This document shows, piece after piece, positions 36,644-49,346 of a stretch of DNA of 64,000 nt (position 1 is the first letter of the stretch; every line of letters begins with the position of its first letter). Below the pieces are notes generated by a model. The model saw only the letters and a program-made list of their open reading frames with translations. It made no database searches and was not told where the DNA came from. The DNA is taken from the NCBI GenBank assembly GCA_951799445.1, contig OX637287.1:53535724-53599723 (forward strand), given 5' to 3'. The stretch comes from Pseudisothecium myosuroides (Eukaryota; Streptophyta; Bryopsida; Hypnales; Lembophyllaceae). Position numbers and translations under genes: made by a program.

Positions 36644-36870
36644 TGAACCCTGTAACGACGCGGCGACCTAAAAGTGTTGAATGGATGATAGAGATCCTTT
36701 CTATGTAAGATAAAAGACAATGCAGATGTTCATACAAGTTTGGAGTTGTGTGTGAAAAGAGGAGGTCTTCACTTTGAATGAGTGCTCTTGGGTTGTTTTT
36801 TAAACAAATGATTCACACTGTACCGAAAAGGATGATGTTCAAGGTGATCAACCTGGCATTCTAGGATTAA
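36644..36870. mobile_element. Short TTAA-type MITE, diverged copy 2
   Basis: 227 bp aligning end to end with the element at 21170-21398, including the AACGACGCGGCG block after the left end and the ATGAGTGCT block inside. The termini have decayed to TGAACCCT and AGGATTAA. Confidence 0.55.
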
Positions 36871-37588
36871 AGTTACTAAAGAATGCATACTCAAAATCGT
36901 CCGTTTCTTAAGTGCATCATCCCCTATGTAAAAAGGAATTATAACAAATCAATATAGAAATCTTGGACAAGGGTAGATAGGGGTGCAATTGGGAAAGAGA
37001 GAACTTTGGGATATACATACCTTACTTCCTACCACATTCTATGAAAATTAGCAATGGCAAGAAGATCATGTTTTGCAATAGTCTTGTTGGCGTTGATGCC
37101 CACGTTCTTGGAGAACAACTTACAAGCAAAATGTAACTTTACAAAAATCTCAAATGAATGGTGGCAACAATGGGATTGTATAAGACATCTCAAGTAGAGG
37201 AATTTTTACATCAAATAAGGATCTTTCTTGAAGGTATGTGCCAAATGACATGCCTTCCACCTTTAGGCTTTGTCCTTAGGCTTGGGCCACCTTTATTTGA
37301 CCAATGCCCTCAAGGAACAGTCTTAATCTACACTGAACAATTGCCCAATTAAGAAAATGACAAACAATGTCAAATAATGTGCAAGCAAACAACAAGGAAA
37401 CTTTGATAACATGCTTTGAGACAACTATTTTTGACATCAAATATTTTCTTCCATTAGTAGCACTATTATTAATAAATTGAATATACATATTGGGATAGTC
37501 GCATGATCATGAACCAATTTTATTTATGAGAATAATGGAGGCCATAGAATTATCCTAAAATCCATCCCTTTCTTTCCACTATCTCATT
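36871..37588. other. Non-coding DNA
   Basis: Only short frames (64-70 codons), none recognisable. Confidence 0.4.
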
Positions 37589-38530
37589 TTAACCCCTAAA
37601 GGACCGTTGTCCCTTCGGGGGACAAATGCGTTTTCGGGCAGGTGCCTACGGGCTGAAATTTTCTTGTGATTTTTTGAAACTTTTTTTGGAGATAGAAAAA
37701 CTAATAAGCTTTGTGGGAATATAATTTTTTTCACAATCGGTGCCCCGGGAAAAAATTATGACCAAATAAGCTCAAAACAGGGGACAGCGGGCAGCTCGGG
37801 CAGCAAAAAAAAATGGACAAAAATTTGAATTTTTTTTTTATATATATTTTTTTCTCATAGATTATATTCTTGTCTATCCGGAAAGCTTTGATTCATTTCA
37901 TTTGGATATGTTATGAGAAAGTTATGGACATTCTTGTTTTTCGGGCAGTTTGAGCATCTTCTTGAAAAAAATAACTTGTTGGATTCATTTCTGAATGCAA
38001 TCTTTCAAATTTTTCAATTTTTTTTTTTTTGCATGGTTTAGTTTAGTTGCTAGAACAATCTCATCATTGGGATTAGTGAATTTTAATTCCATCTAAGAGA
38101 TATTAATATTTTAGATTTTCCTTCTATCTCGTACTTACTTCTACTTAACAATTTTTTTAAGAATGATAATTAAGTTTTTTTGAATTTCTTTTTTTTTCCT
38201 AGACTCTCAACTCAATTCTCCTCTATAAAGATTTAAAGCTCAAAGCTCTGTAGTGCAAAAAATTTAAATTAAAAATGTTTAAAGTCAAAAAATCTAGTCC
38301 CGCAATGTGCTGAAAAACTTGTTTTTTTCACTTTAAACGCAGATATCTTGCAATCTATGCGGTCAAAAATTCTGAAATTTTTTCCACACATTCTCATACT
38401 AGTTAGGTGTAAGATCCTACGGTTAGATTTGCAGAAAAAACATTTTTCAATTTTTTTTACTGTTTGCTATAGAAATGGCAGTTTTCACTGTTTTTTGGCA
38501 GAAAAAAGGCCTCGGTCCTTTAGGGGTTAA
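37589..38530 (+). mobile_element. TTAA-bounded TIR element, copy C
   Basis: 942 bp, same ends and hairpin as copy B and nearly the same sequence. Small indels (for example at about 37744-37757) break the minus-strand frame that is open in copies A and B, arguing that this frame is not a maintained gene. Confidence 0.78.
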
Positions 38531-38999
38531 ATGTATGTAAATTCCAAATTTCAGTGAAACATTTCTCCATTCTTATCATAATTTTCACCCTAACAAACTC
38601 AAAACTTTGATTTGATCAATTATTGAAGTTACATGCATGAGATCAATATAAAGGTTTCACGACGAAACTGATTTGCATCTTGAGCTTTTCTTGGCACCTC
38701 TACAAAATGAATATTGTTGATAATTCAATGGAGTGAGTCCTACTCTACTAGACCCATTCAACTACACCAAACAGTGAAAATGGGTTGCCTCAACAAGAGC
38801 TCACCGGTGGTCCACATGGAGATGCATGCAATTTTCTAAACCCAAGCCATGAACCAATGACGTACCATACCATGCATGCAACGCACATAGTTCCTACATT
38901 ACTGCATCCAACCTTCTACACTACTGTATCTACATATTTCTATAGTGTAGAATGTCAAGAAATTAGTGAGGGGCAACCTAGTTCAGTATTTATAACGGT

Positions 39000-39700
39000 T
39001 ACTCCTACCTTTGTATTCGAAAATTCGCCCCAGGAGGAAATGCCCCAGCAGTGTCCCTTCGGTCACTCATCGCTTCGGCAGTTCGGCTCGATCGATCGAT
39101 CGATCGCCGTAGTTCCCGTATGAGCCAAAGCCGTGGAAAAAGTCGGTGTGGACTGTAAATAAGCGCTGCCTGTCTGTATTCCCGATTCCCAATGAATCTC
39201 CGTCGGCTTCCCTCCCTCCCTTCCTTTGTGTCAGAACTCAGAAAAGAAAAGGAAGAAAGAAAGGAAGAGGCTGGCCCCCACTGCCAGATTGCCAGATGGG
39301 CGTCTGTGAATTAATAACTGCTGCAGCCTCGATCGCTCTGTCCTGTTCTGTTCTGCGAAAGCACGAGAGTGCAGTTGCAGGCGGGCGGGCGGGCACTTGA
39401 AGACATGCAGACAGACAGGGATTCACCAGTGTCGTGGCCCGGCCAGGCCAGGCTTCCTGCGTGATGAGCGAGCCTTCCCAGTCAGTGCAGACCAGTCTTC
39501 AGTTCTTCCAAGTCAAGCCAACCATTCAAAAGGACAGGAACTGCACTATCAAGTACAATTCCGCAGGGGAGTAGGTACACAAAGGACTGACTTCAACGGA
39601 ACAGGCAACCCCAAACGACACAAGCCCTGGCCTCGCCCACAAAGGCACAAACTGGCCACCTGCGGCTGAGGCTGGTGGGCTTGTGTTTCCTCTCAGTCCT
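39000..39700. other. Isolated GC-rich patch without a recognised gene
   Basis: About 700 bp with composition like the pump leaders (CT-rich tracts, a (GATC)n run at 39090-39107, GGGC repeats at 39382-39393) but no long open frame; the 84-112 codon frames overlap and resemble nothing. It could be an orphan promoter, a non-coding RNA, or a decayed first exon. Confidence 0.3.
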
Positions 39701-41518
39701 TGGCAATGAAACTCCGTTTTAATTTTATTTTTTTTAAAACTAACTAACTCCAAAACTGATGGTAGGGTGAGCAGTCAATCTTTGTCAGTCACGTTTACTT
39801 GTGTGGGGAAAAAATTTTAAAAATCAAAAAATAAATTCTTGTCAATCACTTTTTCTTTGGGGGGGGGAGAATTTTTAATTTTTTTTTTAAATTACAAATG
39901 AAACGGGATTTCATTTCCAAAAATAAAAAGTACAATGCCCCAGCCACAAGTGGGTCAATCACAGCTTGAATCAACTGACGGAAGGGGCCCAACATCAGTC
40001 CTTGCACAGGAAAGGAAAAGGCTCCAGACTCTAGAGGAGGGATGGAATGGGATCACGGGATCCGTCATGGGATTCAGTAGCAAATTGAGGTAGGCTACAG
40101 TACGTTTCCTCAAAATCATGCCCTTTTCATGCACTCAAAGGAGGCTGAGTGATTCATAACAAGAGATGATGATACAATAGAAGGGGGCCTGCACGAAATT
40201 GGTCATTGGAAATCAGCTTCAATAGTCAGTGGGATGGGGTATGGTAGTTTGAGATTCAAACCACTTGTTGGTTGGTTTGTGACGTACATTGGGATCTCCT
40301 AAAATCACAGGACCAACAAAGGCACCTTTGATGCCTTCAAGGGTGGGGGAGGGGGCACAAACCAAGTTTCATAGCACTCCAAATGACCAGGCGAGAGATA
40401 TTGAATTTTCAATTTTTTTTACACCAGAAGTTAGAAAATTGGACAAAAATTAGAAAATTGGTTGCAGAGAGTCATTGGGCGCCTAGGTTGACGAGCTATA
40501 GAATACTTTGGCCGCTGCAACATCGCGTTCATACTTTTTACTTTTATTTTTACTTACTTTCATTCTTATTTTCACCTTTTTACCTTTTCATTTTTACACT
40601 TAAAAAATTCTTTGGCATGCTTTTTAGTATGCCAAACAACTTATCTTTTAAAACATAATGCAAACATTAATAACACATGATATTAAAAATATGACCTCTA
40701 CATTCCAAAAACATGTTTGAAAGGTTGGAACATAAGTAGAAATACCTAAAAGAAACCCTTCTTTCAATCTCACTATCTCAAAGTTCAAATGACCAAACAA
40801 ATTTTACGAGACCATTATCAAACTCAAGATAAATGTGCCCCAAGTGGTTTCAGAGTTGAAAATATAGTATAGCCTATACATAATCCTAGACTCACCTTGA
40901 ATGGACGCCCTTGAAGCATGAAATGTTTCAAGTTTTAATAGTTGCTTCAAAAAACTCCTCATTTTTGGCATTGATTACTTTTCAAAAGTGGTGGTGGCAG
41001 TTTTGAGTCTTAGAAATGTTCATTTGACTACATTCAAGGCCATTTTTTAGGTGTTGGGAGGAGAATGGAAAATGTTGCTTTTAGGTGTTTCTACCTTGTT
41101 GGAAATAGAAAACATTGCAAGGGATTCTCAATTTCCACATACTCAATTTGCACAATCATTATGGTGAACAAAAAAAATGATTTAAAATAGAAAGAAAATT
41201 CACTCCCAAGCGCTATGAACAACATCAATAAGGTGCCACAAATCCAATGTAATGAACATACAAGAAGACGCGCATCCATGACCACCAAAAATTGCAATAA
41301 TTCATAGTTACTATTACACAATAAAATGACTATTTGTGTGTGGGGGGGTATTTTGGCAAGTGCAAAGATATTCCAAAGCAATTTACCTTGCATTATTCGA
41401 ACATTGTTTGAATAAGTTGTGAAAGTTCAAAGTGATAATGACTTGCAATGGAGGGGGCATATTGGTAAGAGAAAGGAGATTTCAAAAATTATTTACCATG
41501 CATTATCTGGATATTGTA
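39701..41518. other. AT-rich non-coding DNA
   Basis: Frames of 91-100 codons (40383-40658 plus, 41091-41393 minus) are low-complexity and unrecognised. No gene supported. Confidence 0.4.
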
Positions 41519-42435
41519 TTAACCCCTTAAGGACCAAAGTCCCCTTGGGGGACTTTTGGAATTTTGGGCAGGCTCATGTGACCTCAAATTTTGAACTGAT
41601 TTTTTGAAACTTTTTTTGAAGATAGGAATGTTAGTAGCTTTCTAAAAATATAATTTTTTTCAATCGGTGCCCAGGAGCAAAAGTCATGCCACCCTAAGTC
41701 ATAAAAGTTGTTCGCCGGGCAGAAAAAAAACCCACAAAATTTTTAATTTTTTTAATTTTTAATTTTTTTCTGAAAGACTAAGTTTTGTCTACATCTAAAG
41801 CTTGGATTCATTCTATTTGGACTAATAATGAGAAAGTTATGAACAATCTTGTTTTTTCGGGCAATCTAAGCATCTTAAAAAAAAAAAACCTTATAGAATT
41901 TATTTTTGAATGCAATTTTCAAAAATTTCAATTTTTTTTGGACAAGGTTTAATTTGTGGGAAAGAACAATCTCACTATTGGAATTATGAAATTTCAATTC
42001 CATCTTAGAGTTATTAACGATTTAGTGTTTCTTTTGATTTTGGACCTACTTCTACTTCACAATTTTTTAATGAATGAAAATCAATTGTTTTTTAAAAAGA
42101 AAATTCCCGGCTCTCAACTCAAATGTTCAACATTAAAAAATTTAAATTTATGGTCTATAGTGCAAAAAGTTTCCAGAAATTGCGATCAAAGTCATCTGAA
42201 ATTGCATACTAGCACTCAAAAAAACTTTTTTTTTCAACTTTGAATGCTAATATCTTCCAATTTGTATGGTCAAACTTCATGAAATTTTTACCACATGATT
42301 TGAGACAAGTGAAGTACAAGATCCTACGTTAGATTCTAAAAAAAAGTTTTTTTTGGTTTAAGGAGTGATTGCAGTAGAAATGGCAGTTTTCAGTGGTTTC
42401 GGAGCTAGAAAATGCCTTGGTCCTTTAGGGGTTAA
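41519..42435 (+). mobile_element. TTAA-bounded TIR element, diverged copy D
   Basis: 917 bp, ends TTAACCCCTTAAGG and CCTTTAGGGGTTAA. The body is clearly diverged from copies A-C, yet the subterminal hairpin is retained with different paired bases (AAAGTCCCC/GGGGACTTT at about 41536-41556). No coding capacity recognised. Confidence 0.7.
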
Positions 42436-43333
42436 TAAGTTGTGAATTTTCAAATTGATAATGATAGATGTACTACATATTGACACTAGGGTCTAATGTT
42501 CAAGCTTTATACATCCTCAAAATTAAAGCTATCTATATAATGCTAGTGTATAAAAGGGTGTAAGTAATTTACAAATAAAAAGTGTGAGGCTAGTGGGAAA
42601 ACATTGAAAAATTGGAATTGGATCTAATGCTAAGCTTGTTTTAGATTCTATTGCTATAGAGGCCTTTTTCCAAAGGAAAGGCCTAATAAAAAAATAGCTA
42701 CATCACAAGAGAGTTGTAGTATTTACTCGCTTTGAGAAAGGTAGCTACTCAAACTTCCTTAAAGTAATTTCTTGTCAATGCAAAGCCTCTTCCCCCCCCT
42801 TTCATCTAAGGTAAAAAGCCTACTCCATATTATGGATCCTTTAGTCACTACCTATGGTTTGATTCATTGGATTTGCAAGAGAACAACAAGTCAAGGGATA
42901 TTTCACGAGTATTTTTATCAATTCATTTTTGCTAAAAAAATGATGCATTATAGGCAATCAAAGTAAAATCACGTAGTTGCCTATTGTAGACCCTTGGGAG
43001 AACTATTCATGTCTTTTGGAAGCTAATGTGTCTCTTTTAATTACCTACATAGTTTCATTGGCAATCAAAAAGTGTCCCTTGAGATTAAAAAACAACCTTT
43101 TGTTATGTATAGTAGTCACATGGTGGTATTTATTCAATTCATAATTAAAATCGTGAATTTTCAACCCAAGTCCAACCCTTTGAACCTCAATTGCAAATTG
43201 AGTGCAATTTATACTACTCCTTATATTATAATGCAAGAGAGCAACATTACGTCGTGGATTAGGGATTCAAATTGGATTTGGAATCCATAATGAATTTTCC
43301 TACATTAAGCCAACAAACAATTTCAAAGAAGGA
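42436..43333. repeat. Non-coding DNA including a diverged copy of the 18.1 kb repeat
   Basis: 42890-43300 aligns loosely with 18080-18720. Its frames are short and unrecognised. Confidence 0.4.
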
Positions 43334-44283
43334 TTAATCCTCTAGTTCTTTGACTATGTTTTTACTAAAAAAAACTTCAAAACTGCCATTTCTAGTACAA
43401 GTACCAAATTTTAGAAAAAAAAACGTTTTTGGACACATGTCAGTAATCATAGGAGTCTTGTAGTACATTGATTTGAAAAGATTTGGAAAAAATTTCAGAA
43501 ATTTCCAGCTTTTGGAGTGCAAGGTATTAGTGTTTGAATTGACAAAAATCCTTTTTTTGGCCCTCTGAAAAACAGGGCAGCTACACTTTGCAAGGCCGTA
43601 TTTGTGTGAAAAAATGTCCATATTGCTTGTGTTTCTTTGGATTCATTTTTCCAGGCAAATTGGCTACTTGCTTGAAAAATTTCAGATCATTTGAAATTGT
43701 ACAACATATAGGAAAAAAATAGTAAGTAGAAAGAAGTAGAGAATGAGTCAAAATACAAAAAATTTAAGAATTTAGTTATGGAATTGAAAAATGCCAATCC
43801 CCATAATTGTAACGTTGTAATAAACAATCTACATCCTATGATTTTATTTTTTTCAAAAAATATTACAAATTGAATAAAATAAAGGACTTCAAAGTTTATC
43901 TTAGAATAGAGAATCTATAAATATCTACAAACAAAAACTCCTCATAAATTCATCTCATTCATTAAAATGGAATGAATCAAAGCTTTCCTTGTATACATAT
44001 AAATCTAGAAAACCAATTTCAAATTTTTGTTTCTTAAAAAAATGATTTATTAATGAATTTTTTTGAGCTGCCCAGGCTACCCTCTAAGCAATGAAAGCTA
44101 CATACCATACAATAACTTTTTAACCATGTAGTCAAAAGTTACAAAAAAAATTTGGACCTTATAGAAAAACCTTGTCTCCATGTTAGAAAATTTCAAAGAA
44201 AAAAATAAAAAGACCATTTGCAGTGAACTGCCTAAAATTGCTATGTTGCCAAAAAAAATGCAGTTTGGTCCTTTAGGGATTAA
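43334..44283 (-). mobile_element. TTAA-bounded TIR element, subfamily 2, copy E
   Basis: About 950 bp in reverse orientation, ends TTAATCCTC and CTTTAGGGATTAA. The body aligns with the reverse complement of copies A-D, but the region inside the right end (AGCAATTTT/GTTGCC type) differs from the hairpin end of copies A-D and matches copy F, defining a second subfamily. Confidence 0.65.
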
Positions 44284-45419
44284 TTGTCAAGTGGTCAGTC
44301 TAACACGGTCTTCATTTGTAGATTTTTTTAGAAAATATAGAAAAGTTGACTCTAACATCTTCAAATTTAGGATAAGTTCGAGCTCTACTACAATTCTTGA
44401 ATGACAATTGTTAGATCATAGTTAATTCAAGCCAATTTTGAGTGACAATGACAATGAGATCTATTTCAGATAGAATGTACGTGATTTTTTCTAGGTAACA
44501 TGGTAGATGTAGCATAAGTAATTTCAATCTATTTATTTTAATATGCCAAACTATTTTTTTCCTTACATTTTTCCTGCATGTGCATCCACTATGCATAAGT
44601 CATTTAGTCACTATTGATTTGGACTCATACAAAATAGAGAAAGGAACAATCCTAGTATTTTTTAGACTAAATACTTTCTTACACCAATCTTTTTGTTTGA
44701 ATGCTTGTAATTACCATGGTTGCTCTACATGAAAAATCTCTTTATAAGTCTCTTTGATTAATGACTAAAGAAGGACTCTCAAGGAACCTTTTATAATTCA
44801 ATAATAATAATCAACTATTGACGACACTTGTGACTACAAAAAGGTTTTGAACGAACCATTCATTAGTCTACAATGAATGGTTAGTAGGAAACTTTTAAAC
44901 ACTAAAAGCACACTAATCAAACAAGAAACATATATGAAAGTGCTAGTTCATACCATTTTTAATCATGTCATTCTTCTTTGCACATAGGTTGTAGGAAAGT
45001 TTATAGGGATTTTCCAATTCACTACTCATAAGAATGATAAATAGCTAGCAACTCACCGTTGGAAACTTTTTGAAACTGAAATTGTCATTGAAGTAACAAT
45101 CAAAGAAGGGATGGAGTGCAACCTGGATAATAAAAACTCTTTGGAAACTTTTCAATAATAAAAGGCATATTAGAGTTATTCGTAAAGTCATCCCTAGTTT
45201 GAGCAATAGTTTAGACAAGCTCTTATACAAATTGGATGGCAAGAGGTAAAGCAACCCATGTGGGATATGTAAATGGTTAGAAGTTGTAGGAGTTTGTAGG
45301 AGCTCAATCTTGAAATAAACCCATATCTTTTGAGAGTTCATGAGGGACAATGGATTTCATTATAAAAACAACCTCTCCACCTTCCATTCTCACAAATTGT
45401 CAATGTCAAATTTCTTTGA
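44284..45419. repeat. Non-coding DNA with a fragment of the 590-1010 repeat
   Basis: About 45230-45420 repeats parts of 375-960 (CAACCCATGT..., GGAGCTCAATC, ACAACCTCTCCA...). Nothing else was recognised. Confidence 0.4.
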
Positions 45420-47046
45420 CTTTGAAAGTGGGGACCAAACTTTTTTAGGCACCATTTTGATGTGAAAAAAAGTTTTGTACCCAGTTTTGTTTTGGGTATG
45501 TTGATTGCACGTGCTTTTTACTTTTTCACCTGCGTTTTTATAAAACTGATGGGTTTAAACCCCAGTTTTACCTCAAAACTGGGGTTTACTTTACAAATAA
45601 CTCTAAAAATATAAGAACTTTTTTTTAACGCAATGCTTCATATTCATTCTTGATTTTTTTTAATATGGAAGGCATTGCAAATTGATAAGAGCTTCTAAAG
45701 TTCTAATAACTCAAAAAGATAATTGAAAAATTTAAATCCTAATGGTGTGAATGTTGTATTAGGTGTTTTTGTTAATTTTTAAAAATAATGGTAATTGAGT
45801 TTTAAAATGACCTTCAATTTTTTTTTCTATGCAAAGATGCATTGATTACACACAAAATGTAACTGGTCATAACTTTCATTTTTATATCAATTAAAATAAA
45901 ATGATTAAAAGCTTTTTATATAAACAGTTGTAAAATCAAATCTAATTTTTGATGATTAATTACGCAAAGATTCTATTATGTCCAAATTGCATACATTTGA
46001 TAGCAAAATATTTTTGAGAAAATAAATGATTTCAATAAAAGTTGTCTAAAGATAACTCTACTATCCTATTTTTTAGGTAGTACAACTTTTGATTCATGAA
46101 TTAGGCCAATGATTCTTTAAATTCTTACATGAAGATCAAATTTGAAAATATTCCTTAAAATTTAACTTTGTGAGAACTTGTAAAAATTTCTTTTGATTTG
46201 TTTCATAAACTATTGTCCTTTAGCCCTACAACCTTTTATTTATAAATAAATAAATAAATAATTGTTGTTTCTAGTATAAAGAATAAGAATTTTGAAATAT
46301 TTTTCCATTGCATATGTAGTCATTGCAATTTACCAAAGACTAACATCACAATGTGCAAAAGAGATATAAAAAAATTTGACAACGAAGATTGCAAGATATT
46401 TATGATAAAGTAAAGAGCACCTTGCCAAATTAGATTATTAGAAGTTTAACTCAAATTTTTTTGTACTATACATTTATAAAAAATTAAACATGTGTTGATG
46501 AATTGATTTGAAAGTCCAAGTGGGAAAAAATTGATTGCAATCTTTAAATTTTTTTATGTTGAAGTAAGCACGAGATAGAAGAAAAAATAAATTATTAATA
46601 GTTCTCAAAGAATTGAAATACATTATTTCCAATACTGAGATTGTTCTATGAAGTGAACTAAATCCTTCAAACCTCTTTTGAAAAAGATTGTGGAAATTGA
46701 GTTTAAAAAAACATTTCAAATATGTTAATTTAATATTAAAAAAAAGATGCTATGATTGCCCTCAAACAAGATGCTCCATAGCTTTCTTATCACTAATCTA
46801 GATGAAATGATTTCAATCTTTCCATGTAGACAAAAATATATTCTATGTAAAACAAATATTAAAAATTGTACTTTGATTTATTTTTGCATGAGAGGCCAAG
46901 CTTAAGCATTTTAAGTTTAGTATGGCATAGCTTTTGTAATTTGACATTGATTGGAAAAAAATATATCAAACCAAAAATTGAAATCCTAGAATGGTGCCCA
47001 AACATTTTTTGTCCTCCAAGGGGACGCTTGGACGTTTAGGGGCTAG
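45420..47046 (-). repeat. Two decayed TTAA-type elements in succession
   Basis: Segments at about 45.8-46.0 kb and 46.3-47.05 kb align weakly with the reverse complement of the TTAA element body. The second ends with a recognisable hairpin plus TIR remnant (GTCCTCC/GGGGAC then GTTTAGGGGCTAG, ending 47046). Left boundaries are unclear. Old, degenerate copies. Confidence 0.45.
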
Positions 47047-47523
47047 TATCTAACAAATTATTAGGCAAAGGGATTTTGAAACTACTTAGAAACTCTAGGT
47101 ACCACTCTCTAACAAGGAGTTGCACACGAATATAAAAATGAGGAATTTGACAAAATGTGAATATGATTTCAAACCACCTTCTTGACTCGTAGAGCATGCT
47201 CACAAATTTATCTTCAATGTCACTTCTACCATGCAATACTTTGCATTGTCACCATTTTGGAACCCTATATTACCATACCCAACTGTTAGGATTGGCATTT
47301 CATGCCAAATATTTAATTAAAGTTAGGAAATCAAATTCAATGTATGCTAGAAACATAAATATATCCTAAAAAATCCTTCTTTTCACCATGCAAAAAGTCT
47401 TTTTTCCTAAAATTCTAGCTTTTTTTTCCTCAAGATTGTTTTTTGCCGACCCCAATAGCCAAGTATGATATTACAATGTTTTTAGGGATACATAATTATG
47501 TATAGGGCAATCATTGAGGTGGA

Positions 47524-47600
47524 GGGAATTGTAAAAAAAAAAAGGCCGACGAGGAAGGCAAAGCCTAGCAAGAAATGCCTTTTTTTTTTTTACAATTCCC
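47524..47600. repeat. Perfect-stem short palindrome
   Basis: Arms of about 22-24 bases (GGGAATTGTAAAA...GGC and GCC...TTTTACAATTCCC) enclose a loop of some 30 bases. Its A/T-rich stem could extrude or form a hairpin RNA. Confidence 0.6.
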
Positions 47601-47730
47601 AATGATGAGGAGAGTGCCCGACGTAAACGCCCCTCCAAAAATTGATGAAACATGTGATAGATGAATGAAAATTCAATATTCACCAATTACGTGGATTTCA
47701 CCCTTTTGGAGGAGATTACGGGAAATGCAA

Positions 47731-47975
47731 AACGCTAAACGTTGCCTTCAAAGATGGGCCCTGCAGGGTAAATCCGGGGTAAAAGTAAAAAAGAGCCCCC
47801 TATTTTGTGCCGTTCTTGGGTAAGTTAGAGACCCATCCTAGCTAATTTGGGGTCTCTGATTGCAAATATGAATTCAGAATTTGAATTTTTTTTTGGCGGC
47901 AAATAAAAAATTCCTGCGTTTTCCCCAGGGTAAATTCGGCACATAGGGCCCACCTTCGAAGGCAACATTTAGCGC
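47731..47975. mobile_element. Foldback MITE with CGCTAAAYGTTGCC ends
   Basis: Terminal inverted repeats of about 45-50 bp: CGCTAAACGTTGCCTTC on the left and its near-inverse on the right, each followed by GGGCCC and a GGGTAAAT block. The middle is unrelated AT-rich sequence. Superfamily not recognised. Confidence 0.6.
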
Positions 47976-48904
47976 CCTCCACGGGAAATTATTTTGAAGG
48001 GGATATTTCTTGGCAGTGCCATTGAAGAAGGCTCCAAGTAAGTTAAAGGGGTCCCTTTCTCTTTTTTGTCATCTAACTTATTCTTTCCAGGGACCTGCCC
48101 AGCTTGTGTGAATTTTCTCAGAGTTGCACTTGCAGTGAATTTTCTTTTAACTTGCGAATTCCCACTCAAGTGGGCATACATACTGTACTCTCCCGCGTAA
48201 TGATTGACGGTGCACTCACACAGAAGTAACAGTTGCGTAGAAGGTGGCAATGTGATACATTACTAACTGCCGGTAGGCAGCAGCAGAATCGAAACTACAG
48301 TGTGGTCATTTGTGTCAAAAAAAAAGAAATAAACTACAGTACAGTGTGGGTCAAAAATAACTTAAGAAGAAAAAGAAAAAGAAAAACCAGAGCGACCTGC
48401 AAAACTCACTAACAGCAGCAAAAGTACCGTACCGGTGAACTGCACTGTTCTGTACCATCAAGGACGACTGAGTTTTCGTTATAAATAATAATTTCAGGAA
48501 GATGCCCGGAAACATACCGCACTTGAAAACGGTGGTGGGACCCACTGAAAGTTCCGAGCCTGACCTGGGATCGGTTTCGGCCCAATCAGCTCAATCAAAC
48601 GCCTCCGTAATAAATTTCAATGTTTTTTTTTCCATTTATAGTAGGCATTGCAGAAAGCGATGATCACTGGGAAGATGAAGTTATTTTCATCCATGAAAAT
48701 GGATGAAACTTGCAAAATATGGATGAAGTTTCACTTATTCATTCAAAATGATGCACATTCATCCTAAATAGAGCGATATCGGTCAAAGATTTGGTAGCAA
48801 AATAGCGATTTCATCCGCTGAAAAGCAAGAATATTTCGCTAAAATACTCCCTAAAAATAAAAACAATCGCTTTCGAGCGAAATTTCGCTAAAAAAACAAC
48901 ACTG
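47976..48904. other. Upstream flank of H+-ATPase gene 2
   Basis: Non-coding. 48620-48907 holds short GCGAAATTTCGCT-type palindromes ending CAACACTG; a decayed DNA element is possible but neither boundary pair nor target duplication is convincing. Confidence 0.35.
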
Positions 48905-49346
48905 AGTCCGTATGCCCTATACCCGCGGACCCCCGGTTTCTCCGGCCACCCGACCCGGTGAAAGCGACCCCCGGTTTCGCCTGGGACCACAAATGGGCCC
49001 CCACCCGACGAGTCACCCGAGGGAGCTTTGGGGTTTAGGGTCGGGAACCGAGGCTCGGACCGAGGCTGGTGGGGCAGGGGCGCAGGTCACGGCTGGTCTC
49101 GCGGGTGAGGTAACGGGTTTGGTATAAAGACTGGAACGAAGTTGAGAGGCTTTACTTATGCGTTGCCATCGTCGTCTTTCGTGTTTTTCGTGTTCTCCCT
49201 CATGGGAGGTGAGAAGCAGAGCAATGTCCACGCCATAGCCGCGGTTGTGGTCTGTTGTAGTCTGTTGCTCTGGTTGTAACGTCTTGTCGTTGGTTTTTCT
49301 TACGAAAGCGAAGCGCCTGTTGCATTGCTCGCGCGCTGAAGCGACC
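48905..49346 (+). promoter_or_regulatory. GC-rich promoter and 5' leader of H+-ATPase gene 2
   Basis: Strong shift from AT-rich flank to GC-rich DNA. It contains a telo-box-like stretch (GGGTTTAGGGTC at 49031-49042, reverse complement of the plant ACCCTAAAC motif) and a good TATA box, TATAAAG at 49123-49129, giving an expected start near 49155 and a leader of about 190 bases. Two upstream ATGs follow the TATA box. Confidence 0.55.
49158..49238 (+). promoter_or_regulatory. Upstream ORF in gene 2 leader (26 codons)
   Basis: An ATG at 49158 opens 26 codons ending in TAG at 49236-49238. A second upstream ORF (25 codons) runs 49202-49279 in another frame. The first lies very close to the start predicted from the TATA box, so it may or may not be transcribed. 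Peptides show no similarity to the gene 1 uORF although the first has the same length. Confidence 0.35.

Noticed and set aside
48620..48907. Possible hAT-type element ending CAACACTG upstream of gene 2
   Set aside because: The inverted partner on the left is poor and no 8-bp target duplication is visible.
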